Both the position numbers and the translations under genes were made by a program. Below, one piece after another: positions 19,208 to 27,071 of a stretch of DNA of 64,000 bases. Origin of the DNA: Pantoea rodasii (lineage in GTDB: Bacteria > Pseudomonadota > Gammaproteobacteria > Enterobacterales > Enterobacteriaceae); the NCBI RefSeq assembly GCF_002095465.1, contig NZ_MLFP01000006.1, forward strand, positions 1 through 64,000, written 5' to 3'. The notes beneath the pieces are model-generated. The model ran no database searches, was not told the origin of the DNA, and was given only the letters and a program-made list of their open reading frames with translations. Each line of letters opens with the position of its first letter. Positions within the stretch are counted from its first letter, which is position 1.

Positions 19208-20038
19208 CTAGATTGCACTGATTTGCATGTTAATATTTGGGCTCAACCACATGCATTCAGTTCTGGCCACTGAACCAGATTGACCGTTAGCAGTTGTGGT
19301 GCGCGACGCCCTAGTCCATCCCGGCAAAGCATTGTTGTAGAAATCTGTGTTATAGCCGCAAAGAATGACCATTCCTGTTAATTGCTTAAGGCTAGATAGA
19401 AGAAGCGCGTGTTCTTCATTCGTCATTTCAAATCTGTAAGCACTGTTCTTGGCTACATTGATTCTGGTGTCATGAACGTAAGGGGGATCAACAAAATGCA
19501 ATGTGGTTGGGCTGTCGTGATCGAGCATGCATTGAATTGCGTCACGGTTCTCAACTAAAACGCCAGCGAAACGACTTGATACAGCAGCAAGATTATCAGG
19601 CTGACGAGCGAAGATTGCCTGCGCTGTGGCACTGTTTCGCTTAGTGTCTAATCTAAATCCAGTTTTACCTTTAGTCGCCCCGGCGCTACCAAAGCCCATC
19701 GCTGCTCGAACAACTGTTCTTCTGGCTCTTTCAACAGGATCATCCGTTGGTTCATACGCATCATAAAACTCTTCCCTGGAGTAAGGTGTGAGCGCGCAAT
19801 GCTCTATTAATCTGTTGCCGGCCACTTCGTCACGTAAAACCCGGAATAAATTCACCACCTCACCATCAAGGTCATTATAAACCTCTGCCTCGCTTGGCTC
19901 CTTTCGAAGAAGAACCGAGGCTGCCCCTCCAAATGGCTCTACGTAGCATCGGTGCTCTGGAAAATGGCTAATGATCCATGACGCCAGGCGGAATTTTCCG
20001 CCGTGGTAACGTATAACGGGATGCTTAATTCCTCTCAT
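19208..20038 (-). CDS. D12-class adenine DNA methyltransferase (Dam family)
   Basis: 276 residues with the Dam layout: PVIRYHGGKFRLASWI at the N-terminus, SAM motif CYVEPFGGAASVLLRKEP (~32-49), and the catalytic DPPY in LHFVDPPYVHDTRI (~182). Residues between them (NDLDGEVVNLFRVLRDE) match the family. E. coli Dam is 278 residues. It methylates adenine at N6; the target site cannot be read from the sequence. Third methyltransferase in this operon. Confidence 0.9.
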   Translation of the reverse strand: MRGIKHPVIRYHGGKFRLASWIISHFPEHRCYVEPFGGAASVLLRKEPSEAEVYNDLDGEVVNLFRVLRDEVAGNRLIEHCALTPYSREEFYDAYEPTDDPVERARRTVVRAAMGFGSAGATKGKTGFRLDTKRNSATAQAIFARQPDNLAAVSSRFAGVLVENRDAIQCMLDHDSPTTLHFVDPPYVHDTRINVAKNSAYRFEMTNEEHALLLSSLKQLTGMVILCGYNTDFYNNALPGWTRASRTTTANGQSGSVARTECMWLSPNINMQISAI

Positions 20039-20175
20039 TTCTTACCCTTACTCGCTAACAGGCCACAGAGCAGTCTCGGTTAGTTAATCTCTGACGCAGG
20101 GGCAAGCGCTGCCGAAAAGGCTTTGCCCGAAAGTCATTTGATTGCCCCGGTGCCTTTGGCTGCGGCTTTGCATGA

Positions 20176-21126
20176 TTAAGCCCCTGCTTCTTCCAGTCGC
20201 GATTTGTGATTGAGGTATGTGTTAGTCGCCTGATCAAGTAACTCGTTTTGCTGGGCCAGAAGCTTGGAAGCGTATTTGTAGCACTTGTCCAGGTGGTCAA
20301 TTGACTCAGCCTTTCCAGCCTCTTCGGTGAAATCGGCAAGCAGTTGGTCCGGCGTGCGCGTTGATGCACTGGTGTTAGTCGCCGGGTTAATTTCGCGCTC
20401 GGACTCCTGCGGTTCTGGCTTGTTGTTGATCAGATTGTTCAGCTGGCTGCGGCTGCGCGGCGGGGTGACATCGCGCTCTACGCGCTGCGGCTGATCGAAT
20501 TCGTCTGGCGTATACACACCAAGAATGACTTCAGGGCAGTAGAGTCGAGCCCAGCGCTTAACCGCAAGATAAGCCAGTTGCTGTCGCGGGTCGTCTGCCC
20601 AAAGCGTTGAGTTACGCGTTCGAGCCTGAGCCAGAAGAAGCACCAATTCTCGCGGCTGATCCTCCCCCTTCAGCGTTGCCCAGACTCGAACGCCAATCCC
20701 TTCTTCATCGATTAGCTTCCATCTGGGAGTGCGGTACTCCTGGCCTTTATCGTTTTTGCGGATATCAAACTTGCCGATAACCTTTTCCCAGGGGCCAAAC
20801 CAGTCGTAATTGATGCGATCCTGCATTGGTCCACGCGTGGTGATGACGGCGTTTACTAGCTGCGCCTCGTAGCCCAGAACGCCATTTACCGTATGCGTTT
20901 TCTGAGCAACAGCGAATGGATTCATGCGCCACTGTGCTGCCTGCATCGTGATGGCCATGCAGTCTGCGACATTGCCCTGCAAGTGGCGTGGGATAGTGGA
21001 TACGCCGCTTGCCATAACCTGCGCGAATTGCTGAATCGCTGCCAGATTTTTAGGGTTGAAGATCGCCACATTGGAGTTGGTTACTGGTTTCTCTTCGTCG
21101 AGGTGTAGCTCGGTAAAGTCATTCAT
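20176..21126 (-). CDS. recT: RecT-family single-strand annealing protein
   Basis: 316 residues from the ATG at 21,126, which overlaps the exonuclease stop by eight bases. RecT core: IPRHLQGNVADCMAITMQAA, MNPFAVAQKTHTVNGVLGYEAQLV, YLAVKRWARLYCPEVILGVYTPDEF. The C-terminal ~90 residues are polar and low-complexity. Works with the adjacent RecE-like exonuclease in phage homologous recombination. About 135 bases after its stop hold no gene I can support. Confidence 0.92.
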   Translation of the reverse strand: MNDFTELHLDEEKPVTNSNVAIFNPKNLAAIQQFAQVMASGVSTIPRHLQGNVADCMAITMQAAQWRMNPFAVAQKTHTVNGVLGYEAQLVNAVITTRGPMQDRINYDWFGPWEKVIGKFDIRKNDKGQEYRTPRWKLIDEEGIGVRVWATLKGEDQPRELVLLLAQARTRNSTLWADDPRQQLAYLAVKRWARLYCPEVILGVYTPDEFDQPQRVERDVTPPRSRSQLNNLINNKPEPQESEREINPATNTSASTRTPDQLLADFTEEAGKAESIDHLDKCYKYASKLLAQQNELLDQATNTYLNHKSRLEEAGA

Positions 21127-21940
21127 CCGTTTTCTTCCTTGCCCATGCCGGGCGTCTGATTTCTTCAATGCCGCCCCAGTTCTCGCTAACGCGGCATTCG
21201 TGATAGGTATCAAGGTCGCGGCGGAATAGTTGATAACCAACATCCACGTCATCCTCGCCCAGTTGGAACACCCGCACCGGGTACCGTCCGCAATCAATCG
21301 ACTCGCTGACGGCGATAAAAACGAAAAGCGGGTATTCGCCAAAGTGCTTGCTGTAGCCTTCGCGGTAATAGGCGTCCTGAACGTGATAGCGAAATTCTTC
21401 GACGTGGCGCGCAAAGCGGCTCATGTCTGCCACTTTCTTCACGTCCACGATTACTGGCTGGCCGGTCAGGAATTTATCCGGGCGGATACGGCATAGCTCG
21501 CCAGTTTGTTCATCGTTCCAGTAAATCGATGCTTCCTGATGCCCTTCGGCTTCGAGCAGCCAGCGTGCGGCGGGATGGGCGAGGGCGCTGGAGCGCATCA
21601 GTTTCAGTTTTCGCCCCTGTTCGGCATCCATCACCGTCATACCCAGCCCTGAGCAGTCCTTTAGAAACGCCTGCTCGTTCGCTTTACCTTCGTTGGTGCG
21701 GCGGTTGAACTCCGGCGCAACGATGAATCGCTTGTCGAACTCTTCCGGTTCCAGCAGCAGGCAGTGAAGCGCGGTGCCCATATCGAGCGCCGCTTTTTTC
21801 TCTTCATCTTCAGGTGCCTCTTTGCGCCACTGGAATATGGCTGGGTTGATCGAAATGTCATCCAGCTGTGATTTACTGATGCCGGCGCCGTGGTGATACG
21901 CCTCATTGCTAATGTCGAAATAAATGCCAGGCTCCATCAT
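21119..21940 (-). CDS. recE: RecE-like exonuclease
   Basis: 273 residues, the size of the RecE C-terminal nuclease domain. It starts MMEPGIYFDISNEAYHHG; the PD-(D/E)XK core is visible as MGTALHCLLLEP (His), CRIRPDKFL (Asp) and PVIVDVKKVADMSRF (D-x-K), followed by YREGYSKHFG. It resects double-strand ends 5' to 3' and hands single strands to RecT. Its start overlaps the upstream stop by four bases. Confidence 0.9.
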   Translation of the reverse strand: MMEPGIYFDISNEAYHHGAGISKSQLDDISINPAIFQWRKEAPEDEEKKAALDMGTALHCLLLEPEEFDKRFIVAPEFNRRTNEGKANEQAFLKDCSGLGMTVMDAEQGRKLKLMRSSALAHPAARWLLEAEGHQEASIYWNDEQTGELCRIRPDKFLTGQPVIVDVKKVADMSRFARHVEEFRYHVQDAYYREGYSKHFGEYPLFVFIAVSESIDCGRYPVRVFQLGEDDVDVGYQLFRRDLDTYHECRVSENWGGIEEIRRPAWARKKTDE

Positions 21941-22254
21941 GCAACCTCATCGTAACTGTGTTTGTGCTTCCAGATTTCAATCGCTCGTTCGCGCTTCGCA
22001 GCGGTGATCATCATGTCGCGCATGAATGCGTCGGCGGCCATCTCCAGTTCATCATCCATGTCGAACATGCCCATGGCTTCGTGATCGAAATGGCGAAGCA
22101 GGTAAATACAGGCTGGCGCCACAATTGGGCTCATGTGCCGCTGATCCAGAATGCTGTCAACGCGGGCTGCGATGTTTTGCAGCTCATCATCAGGCAGGCT
22201 GTCGGCAATGGCCTGAACCTCTTTCCCGTCTTTGTCGTGCAGGCGAAATTTCAT
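21937..22254 (-). CDS. Hypothetical protein (105 aa)
   Basis: Soluble, acidic product (MKFRLHDKDGKEVQAIADSL start). Coupled at both ends: its ATG overlaps the upstream TGA and its stop overlaps the exonuclease ATG. Common in phage recombination operons but without known function. Confidence 0.7.
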   Translation of the reverse strand: MKFRLHDKDGKEVQAIADSLPDDELQNIAARVDSILDQRHMSPIVAPACIYLLRHFDHEAMGMFDMDDELEMAADAFMRDMMITAAKRERAIEIWKHKHSYDEVA

Positions 22255-22394
22255 TTGCGTTCTCCCATGATCAGGCGCTGCAAAAACTCGTTGATGAACG
22301 TGAAGCCATTGAAACGCTTAAGCAGCTCAGAGCGCTGCCGATCCCACGTTTCCTGTTGTTTCCGGTATTGCTCTGCTTTCTGCTGCTCTGTCAC
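22251..22394 (-). CDS. Small helical protein (47 aa, GTG start)
   Basis: Begins (V/M)TEQQKAEQYRKQQETWDRQR and ends LIMGERK. The stop overlaps the next ATG (ATGA) and its GTG overlaps the upstream TGA (GTGA). The chain of four-base overlaps supports a real gene despite the size. Charged, helical; function unknown. Confidence 0.55.
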   Translation of the reverse strand: MTEQQKAEQYRKQQETWDRQRSELLKRFNGFTFINEFLQRLIMGERK

Positions 22395-22570
22395 GGGGCG
22401 CCATCCTGAGTAATGACCTCTACCAAACGCTCCCAGAGTTGCTGTAAGCGGCTTTTGGGCTGCCAGTGCATAACGTCCGCACCGGATAATTTGAAAGTGA
22501 ACTGGTTGGTTACAGGCGTGTTTATTGGGGAGCTACCCATGTGGGCAGCCCCAGCAGTTGCAAATTGCAT
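22391..22570 (-). CDS. Small hypothetical protein (59 aa)
   Basis: ATG at 22,570 with AGGAG six bases upstream. It starts MQFATAGAAHMGSSPINTPV and ends with an amphipathic helix (RLQQLWERLVEVITQDG). The stop overlaps the downstream GTG. A conserved-looking small gene of the early operon; family not recognised. Confidence 0.6.
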   Translation of the reverse strand: MQFATAGAAHMGSSPINTPVTNQFTFKLSGADVMHWQPKSRLQQLWERLVEVITQDGAP

Positions 22571-22602
22571 GGGTAACTCCTGTTGTTAGTTAAGCGGGGT
22601 GA

Positions 22603-23715
22603 TCAGTAATTGATGGTGGTGTGGGGAATCAGGCCGTCTTTAAGCGCCACCAGAGTGGTGATCGCGTCTTCACGGGACAGGCTAGCGTTGGCAATAAGCG
22701 CATTCACAACGGCGGTACCAATTGCTTTGCGGTGGAGTTCATTTGCGGCGCGCTTGGCAGCTTCGTCGGCTACACGCTTTTCTTCAGCCAGGCGTTCATC
22801 TTCCGCTGCTTTGGCTTTGCGTTGTTCCTCAGCGATTGCTGCCTGCTTTTCACGCTCAGCCTGTTGGCGCGCTTCCTGCGCCAGTTTTGCAGTGCGGTCC
22901 TGCGCTTCTCTGGCTTCACGCTCAGCGCGCTCCTGTGCCGCGATACGGTCACGTTCTGCCTGTTCTGCTTTGGCCTTCAACTCTGCTTCGCGGCGCGCTG
23001 CTTCCTCGCGCTCAACCTGCGCTTTCTGTTCGGCTTCACGGCGGGCAGATTCGGCGGCTTCCTGCTTCAACTTCTCTTCGTGATCGCGTCGTGCTTTCTC
23101 TTCCGCTTCTTTGCGGAGGCGCTCAAGCTCGGCAGCCTGATCTTCACGCTGTTTGGCTACGATCGCCGCGGCTTCCAGTTTCTGCAACGTGGCATCCTTC
23201 GCCACACCTGCTTCTGTGGCGATTTCCTGCCAGGTGTCGTCCAACGCCACCGCTTTGGCTTCACTGATTCGCGCCTGAATGTCCGTTGACGGCAGATAGT
23301 TACCAGCATCATCAATAACGTCTGCCAACGCCCGCAATCCTGCCAGTCGCTGCTGTAACGCATCTTTCTTTGCCTGTTCGGCTTGCTGCCACTCTTCGCG
23401 TGGCGCCAGAATCTTGTCGCGAATCGAATCGCATTCTTTAGTGAATCTGCGCAGCTCTTCTTCCGCTGGCTTAACTGCTTCCTTCAGGATTTTGAGGTAA
23501 TTGCGTCCAGGCTCCTCAATCGCCTTCTTGCTGGAACCAACCATGCGCGCCAGTGAGCCAATCCGTTCACGGCCTGCTCTAGTGGTTACATCAGGAACCT
23601 CAGTAGCTAACTCACGAATCTGGTCGAGATAGGCATCAAGGCCATTTGGCACATACAGCGCCGGTGCCTGTTCTGGCTTAATTTCCAGAACGGTTAATTC
23701 CATTATTTCACTCAT
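22603..23715 (-). CDS. Long coiled-coil phage protein (TolA-like composition)
   Basis: 370 residues from the ATG at 23,715, chosen because AGGAGAAGGAT precedes it. Residues ~1-180 form a helical N-terminal domain; ~185-320 is an almost pure Ala/Glu/Lys/Arg coiled coil; the last ~40 residues (GTAVVNALIANASLSREDAI) look globular. Similar proteins occur next to recE/recT in many phages. Similarity to TolA is compositional only. Confidence 0.7.
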   Translation of the reverse strand: MSEIMELTVLEIKPEQAPALYVPNGLDAYLDQIRELATEVPDVTTRAGRERIGSLARMVGSSKKAIEEPGRNYLKILKEAVKPAEEELRRFTKECDSIRDKILAPREEWQQAEQAKKDALQQRLAGLRALADVIDDAGNYLPSTDIQARISEAKAVALDDTWQEIATEAGVAKDATLQKLEAAAIVAKQREDQAAELERLRKEAEEKARRDHEEKLKQEAAESARREAEQKAQVEREEAARREAELKAKAEQAERDRIAAQERAEREAREAQDRTAKLAQEARQQAEREKQAAIAEEQRKAKAAEDERLAEEKRVADEAAKRAANELHRKAIGTAVVNALIANASLSREDAITTLVALKDGLIPHTTINY

Positions 23716-23834
23716 ATCCTTCTCCTGCGGGCAAAAAAATACCCGCACAGAGGCGGGTGTATTTAGGAAATCCCTATCACAGCGAGATTAATTACCGGGT
23801 TGTAACGAATCAGAGGGTTAGGGATTATCAAATC

Positions 23835-24092
23835 ATGACTACATATCGCGTAAGAGTGGGTTTTCATAACCCCACAGGCCTGACTTTCAGGCAGCTTGAT
23901 GAAGTACTGGAACCCCTCCGTTTCTGGCGAACAGATACGAATGGTGGCAACTTCCGTTATTACATGGAGTACGAGTATCAGTCTGAAGTAAGAAGCATTT
24001 GTGATGTTTGTGAGCTGGCCTATTCCCAGGCTTGTAAAGTGAGGAAATGTCCGCTGATTCTTGTTGAAGCTAAACCCCTTGGAGAGCTTTAA
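23835..24092 (+). CDS. Hypothetical protein on the opposite strand of the early operon
   Basis: 85 residues from the ATG at 23,835 (MTTYRVRVGFHNPTGLTFRQ), with AGGGA about 12 bases upstream. A Cys-containing segment (SICDVCELAYSQACKVRKCP) might bind metal. A longer in-frame start exists at 23,757. It points against the leftward operon that surrounds it. Confidence 0.5.
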   Translation: MTTYRVRVGFHNPTGLTFRQLDEVLEPLRFWRTDTNGGNFRYYMEYEYQSEVRSICDVCELAYSQACKVRKCPLILVEAKPLGEL

Positions 24093-24120
24093 AAGACCGC
24101 CCCAAGGGTCGACTGGTCTT
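24093..24120 (+). terminator. Hairpin after the 24,092 gene
   Basis: AAGACC pairs with GGTCTT around a GC-rich inner loop, followed by CTTCTTT. Directly after the stop of the plus-strand gene, so probably its terminator. Confidence 0.5.
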
Positions 24121-24214
24121 CTTCTTTGGTTCAACGAGTGAACAAATTAGGAATTATGAAGTTTCCAGCGCTCCGCTCTGAAGTTAATATACGAGTTTTA
24201 TGGGGGCCATATTC

Positions 24215-24577
24215 ATGAAAAATGTTGTTTTAAGCATGCTTGCCAAAATTTCCAACATTGATGCTGAAATGAAACAGTTAACAGCCCGTGTGGAAGCTCA
24301 ATCCCTACTTATAAGTGCGCTTGTTTTAGCAGTAGGTAAGCAGGGTGGAGTTAACGAAATGATTGAAGGAGCAAATAAAGCTATCAACACAGTTATTGAT
24401 TCAGTTGAGTCTGATGAGGTGTTGAAATCAGACGCTGCAATATTGTTAAGCGAGCTTCAAAATCTGTTGAGCATCTCCAGAGCGGTTGATGGTGCTGAGG
24501 AAGAAATTAATCATGACGGTCTTAATGATATTACCGGAGTAAGTGAAGCTTCTGATAAAACTCTTCCTGAGAACTGA
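24215..24577 (+). CDS. Hypothetical protein (about 120 aa)
   Basis: Starts MKNVVLSMLAKISNIDAEMK; an ATG five codons upstream (24,200) is also possible. The product is helical and acidic, with heptad-like spacing around residues 10-45. Plus strand, facing the N gene. Probably an accessory (moron) gene expressed from the lysogen; no family recognised. Confidence 0.55.
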   Translation: MKNVVLSMLAKISNIDAEMKQLTARVEAQSLLISALVLAVGKQGGVNEMIEGANKAINTVIDSVESDEVLKSDAAILLSELQNLLSISRAVDGAEEEINHDGLNDITGVSEASDKTLPEN

Positions 24578-24634
24578 ACATTTTAAATGCCAGCGCAATG
24601 TGTTGGCAGTTCAGACCATTCAACTTTACTCACC

Positions 24635-24961
24635 TCATATCAGTGGGATCGACTTGCCTCGCATTTTCTGCACCGCATGAATCTGACGACCCGCTTCGTT
24701 GCTAACCTTCTGAAATTTGCTGCTGATGCGGTATTCAACATATGCCTCGGCACCCGCCAGAATCTGCTTGTGATAATCCGTCTCGGTGTCGACTGCGCGA
24801 TTAACACTCGGTGTCGCCCTGCGTTTGCACTGCAACACGACACGATTTGGAGTAGGGCGGTGCATTGCTTCTGAACTGTTGCTGGCTTCGCTCTGCAGGC
24901 CTGCACGGCGTTCCCGCCGACGACCAGCAGCTGAACCAGTGAATTGAGTTCTGCGTGTCAT
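24635..24961 (-). CDS. N: Antitermination protein N
   Basis: 108 residues from the ATG at 24,961, which has AGGAGG five bases upstream; lambda N has 107. The arginine-rich RNA-binding motif is at the N-terminus (GRRRERRAGLQSEASN, ~13-28) and the C-terminus ends KMRGKSIPLI, as in lambda N (KIKGKSIPLI). It binds boxB RNA at the nut sites and lets RNA polymerase read through early terminators. First gene of the pL operon. Confidence 0.9.
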   Translation of the reverse strand: MTRRTQFTGSAAGRRRERRAGLQSEASNSSEAMHRPTPNRVVLQCKRRATPSVNRAVDTETDYHKQILAGAEAYVEYRISSKFQKVSNEAGRQIHAVQKMRGKSIPLI

Positions 24962-25065
24962 AGATACCTCCTGAGTGAATTTTAGTGATGGGCGCTGGTG
25001 CTTATCTTCGGCTTGCCTCGGTGGGCTGCACTTTCCCATCCCAAAACTCACGCTTTGGTATTAGT

Positions 25066-25112
25066 TGGCTTTTCAGCCACGTAGGTGATCCGTCACCGTT
25101 GTTAAAAGAGCA
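25066..25112 (-). promoter_or_regulatory. nutL: nutL (boxA and boxB)
   Basis: On the minus strand boxA-like GCTCTTTTAAC (25,101-25,112) is followed by a boxB hairpin TGGCT-GAAA-AGCCA (25,066-25,079). The same stem-loop design recurs in nutR. It lies between pL and N, as in lambda. Confidence 0.8.
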
Positions 25113-25156
25113 TGTTATCCGTTTCGTTGTTAGCCAGCGTCCTGCTGATGAGTTGT

Positions 25157-25233
25157 AATTTAGCGTTATGCTAAATTAATGGCAATAGCAAAATGATAAA
25201 TAAATTTTGAAGCGAGTTTAGCAGAATGATTTA
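25157..25233 (-). promoter_or_regulatory. pL promoter with three repressor operators (OL)
   Basis: Three 17-base sites follow TTTAGC-N5-GCTAAA: 25,159-25,175 (perfect dyad), 25,184-25,200 and 25,217-25,233 (one good half each). A leftward promoter overlaps the first two: -35 TTGCCA (25,180-25,185) and -10 TAAATT (25,157-25,162), spaced 17. CI and Cro should bind here. Confidence 0.75.
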
Positions 25234-25262
25234 GAAGGGGTTTTATTTTTACGGACGAAAAA

Positions 25263-25284
25263 AGCCCGCACGATGGCGGGCTTC
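25263..25284 (-). terminator. Rho-independent terminator upstream of pL
   Basis: AAGCCCGC pairs with GCGGGCTT over six bases and is followed on the minus strand by TTTTTT. It isolates pL from leftward transcription arriving from the immunity region. Confidence 0.75.
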
Positions 25285-25409
25285 TTCTCACTCGCCTGGT
25301 GGTAGGAGCACCAGACTTGTTCGATTACGACTGGAGTGTAGTTACCAGCTAAGGTAATACGAGGCGAACTCGAAAATAAAGCGAAGCGTTAACCAGCTTC
25401 TATAAAAAA

Positions 25410-25426
25410 GCCTGCGTTACACAGGC
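25410..25426 (-). terminator. Second leftward terminator
   Basis: GCCTG and CAGGC form a short stem; on the minus strand it is followed by six T. It lies directly beside the start of the small plus-strand ORF at 25,427. Confidence 0.6.
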
Positions 25427-25630
25427 ATGAAATTCTTGCAAAGGGAAATTCTACAATCAGCCTATGCTGATGCGATGAGCATACGCGCATTATATGAATT
25501 AGATACAACTGATCATCTTTTGCTCTCTAATGAGCACGATGTGGATGAGCAGGCACTAAAAAGCCCGCAAAGTCGCAGTTGTGATACGCTGATTTGGGTG
25601 AAAATTGAGCGGGTGACGTATGGAACTTGA
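25427..25630 (+). CDS. Small hypothetical protein (67 aa), uncertain
   Basis: MKFLQREILQSAYADAMSIR start. It lacks a clear ribosome site because the ATG abuts a terminator hairpin, but its end overlaps the next start by 11 bases. No recognised family. Confidence 0.35.
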   Translation: MKFLQREILQSAYADAMSIRALYELDTTDHLLLSNEHDVDEQALKSPQSRSCDTLIWVKIERVTYGT

Positions 25631-25829
25631 ACAAGAACGTGCAGTGATGATCGCCACCGCAATCGGCTCGGCGGTGCTGGAACTAAAATTCAGTGATGAG
25701 CTAATAACTGAATACACGCTATCGGAGAAACTGGAGGAGATGCGACGGCGGGAAACGAACGTGATCGGGAAGGGGGTCTACAGGGATGCTGCGGAACTGG
25801 TCAGGACGGGTTGGTTGCCGGTGGCATGA
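25620..25829 (+). CDS. Small hypothetical protein (69 aa)
   Basis: MELEQERAVMIATAIGSAVL start, with GGGTGA upstream. Helical, charged C-terminal half. It converges on the toxin-antitoxin operon. Function unknown. Confidence 0.5.
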   Translation: MELEQERAVMIATAIGSAVLELKFSDELITEYTLSEKLEEMRRRETNVIGKGVYRDAAELVRTGWLPVA

Positions 25830-25832
25830 AAA

Positions 25833-25852
25833 ACCCGGCGCGGTGGCCGGGT
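25833..25852 (-). terminator. Terminator of the hicAB-secB-like operon
   Basis: ACCCGGC pairs with GCCGGGT and is followed by five T on the minus strand, 28 bases past the stop of the SecB-like gene. Confidence 0.75.
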
Positions 25853-25879
25853 CTTATCGTTTGCATCAGTTAGTTGGCC

Positions 25880-26314
25880 TCAATCGGCGAGCACTGCGTT
25901 CTTCCCAGTCCAGGGAATCGGCATATGACTAATATCGCTATTTTTAAAAATATTATCCGAGGCTATTTTAGTTGCTATCTGATTGAAATTCTCAAAAAAC
26001 CAGAAATTTTCATGTATATCTTCTTCAGACATCGGCCGTTCATTTAAATCGACAAATACAGTTTCAATAACGAACTTTGCGTCGAAAGCCGGTTTAATGT
26101 TGGGATCGCCTGCATCTACCCCTTCAGCATGACCAATCATAGTTACATCAAATGTCATGATTACCTGTTGTGGACCTTCTTTGTCGGCTTCTACTATTCC
26201 AACATGAATCTCTGAAAAGGAAACATTGAATGTGCCTTGTTCAGTTATATCATTGACATTAAAGCTTGATGTTTTGACTGAAAATCCATCAAAACCAATA
26301 TTCTTAAGCATCAT
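25880..26314 (-). CDS. SecB-like chaperone of a HicAB toxin-antitoxin unit (inferred)
   Basis: Start taken at the ATGATG overlapping the hicB stop (MMLKNIGFDGFSVKTSSFNV); upstream in-frame ATGs at 26,323 and 26,338 are alternatives. About 144 residues. The order of predicted strands (FSVKTSSF, FNVSFSEIHVGIVE, QQVIMTFDVTMIG, FDAKFVIETVFVD) and the final helix ending FKNSDISHMPIPW parallels SecB, where a helix leads to a conserved Pro-rich end. Third gene of a hicA-hicB operon, as in toxin-antitoxin-chaperone systems. The fold assignment is by eye. Confidence 0.55.
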   Translation of the reverse strand: MMLKNIGFDGFSVKTSSFNVNDITEQGTFNVSFSEIHVGIVEADKEGPQQVIMTFDVTMIGHAEGVDAGDPNIKPAFDAKFVIETVFVDLNERPMSEEDIHENFWFFENFNQIATKIASDNIFKNSDISHMPIPWTGKNAVLAD

Positions 26315-26786
26315 GCTGTCCATCCCATGCACGGTCATGAGTAATGTGAGTTACAGCGCTCCACTTTGTGCCGGCTCGAAATTGAGACCCAAAAGACAAA
26401 GCGATTGTTTTTTCTTCAGGCTTTTTATCAAAGTGAAAATGATATTCATTTTTACTTTGTAACTTCTCTTTGACTGAATCCTTTATGAATTCGTTGAGAT
26501 TCATTCCCTTGGATTTAGCCATTAGGTATGCCTGCTTATGAAGCTCCTCACCAATACGAACATTGAAGGTTCCGCTCATGGTTTTGTCTGGTTCTTTTCC
26601 AATCGCAGCGCATGTTTCAAGATAGTCATCAACTGCAGCCTCAAACTCAGCTTTCAAACTCGCTAGATCTTTAGCCTCATAAGTAACTAAATCGTTGATG
26701 CATTCAATCTTTCCACACATGCTCAACTCTTCCATGGAAAAATCAATGCTACCGAAAAAGCCCTTATAATTGAATAATTTATTCAT
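26304..26786 (-). CDS. hicB: HicB antitoxin with C-terminal extension
   Basis: Start at 26,786 (MNKLFNYKGFFGSIDFS), overlapping the hicA stop by eight bases. The N-terminal HicB domain (INDLVTYEAKDLASLKAEF, AVDDYLETCAAIGKEPDK) neutralises the toxin; SGTFNVRIGEELHKQAYLMA begins a ribbon-helix-helix that should bind the operon promoter. About 45 residues follow the DNA-binding domain (rich in His, Asp, Trp), an unusual tail that could serve as a chaperone-addiction segment for the next gene. 160 residues. Confidence 0.85.
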   Translation of the reverse strand: MNKLFNYKGFFGSIDFSMEELSMCGKIECINDLVTYEAKDLASLKAEFEAAVDDYLETCAAIGKEPDKTMSGTFNVRIGEELHKQAYLMAKSKGMNLNEFIKDSVKEKLQSKNEYHFHFDKKPEEKTIALSFGSQFRAGTKWSAVTHITHDRAWDGQHDA

Positions 26787-27027
26787 AGCCGTCCAACTCA
26801 TCTAATAAAGCTTTTGCCTGTTCTAAGGCATATGTTTTCACGATATTTCCTGGATGCGGGCAGTGCAAACTAACTAAACGCTGTTCAGCGTTTACAAATT
26901 TACGCCTGGACCCTGAGCCATTAAGGAGCCCAAATCCATAATGCCCCATGAGTGTAACTAGCTCATCCCACGTGAAATCCTTTGGTAAGGTATCTAGTCG
27001 CTTTCGAAGCTTATCCTTCTTTGACAT
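26779..27027 (-). CDS. hicA: HicA mRNA-interferase toxin
   Basis: 82 residues from MSKKDKLRKRLDTLPKDFTW. HicA core: FTWDELVTLMGHYGFGLLNG, GSGSRRKFVN, SLHCPHPGNIVKTYALEQ. This subgroup has GSRRKF where others have GSHHKF, but keeps the second His block HCPHPGN. It cleaves mRNA in a translation-linked way and is blocked by HicB. Sits where lambda carries rexAB. Confidence 0.85.
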   Translation of the reverse strand: MSKKDKLRKRLDTLPKDFTWDELVTLMGHYGFGLLNGSGSRRKFVNAEQRLVSLHCPHPGNIVKTYALEQAKALLDELDGYE

Positions 27028-27052
27028 CAGAGATATCCTTGAAAACATATTA

Positions 27053-27071
27053 GCAACTAAATTCCAGTTGC
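27053..27071 (-). promoter_or_regulatory. Candidate HicB operator / hicA promoter
   Basis: GCAACT-N7-AGTTGC, a perfect 6-base inverted repeat 26 bases before the hicA start, inside an AT-rich region with TTGCAA and TAATAT hexamers. It is well placed for autoregulation by the ribbon-helix-helix antitoxin. Confidence 0.5.

Noticed and set aside
20055..20369. Minus-strand ORF in another frame at the recT end
   Set aside because: Overlaps recT out of frame with low-complexity composition.
22610..23289. Long plus-strand ORFs opposite the coiled-coil gene
   Set aside because: They mirror the Ala/Glu/Lys-rich codons of the real gene, have odd composition and lack ribosome sites.
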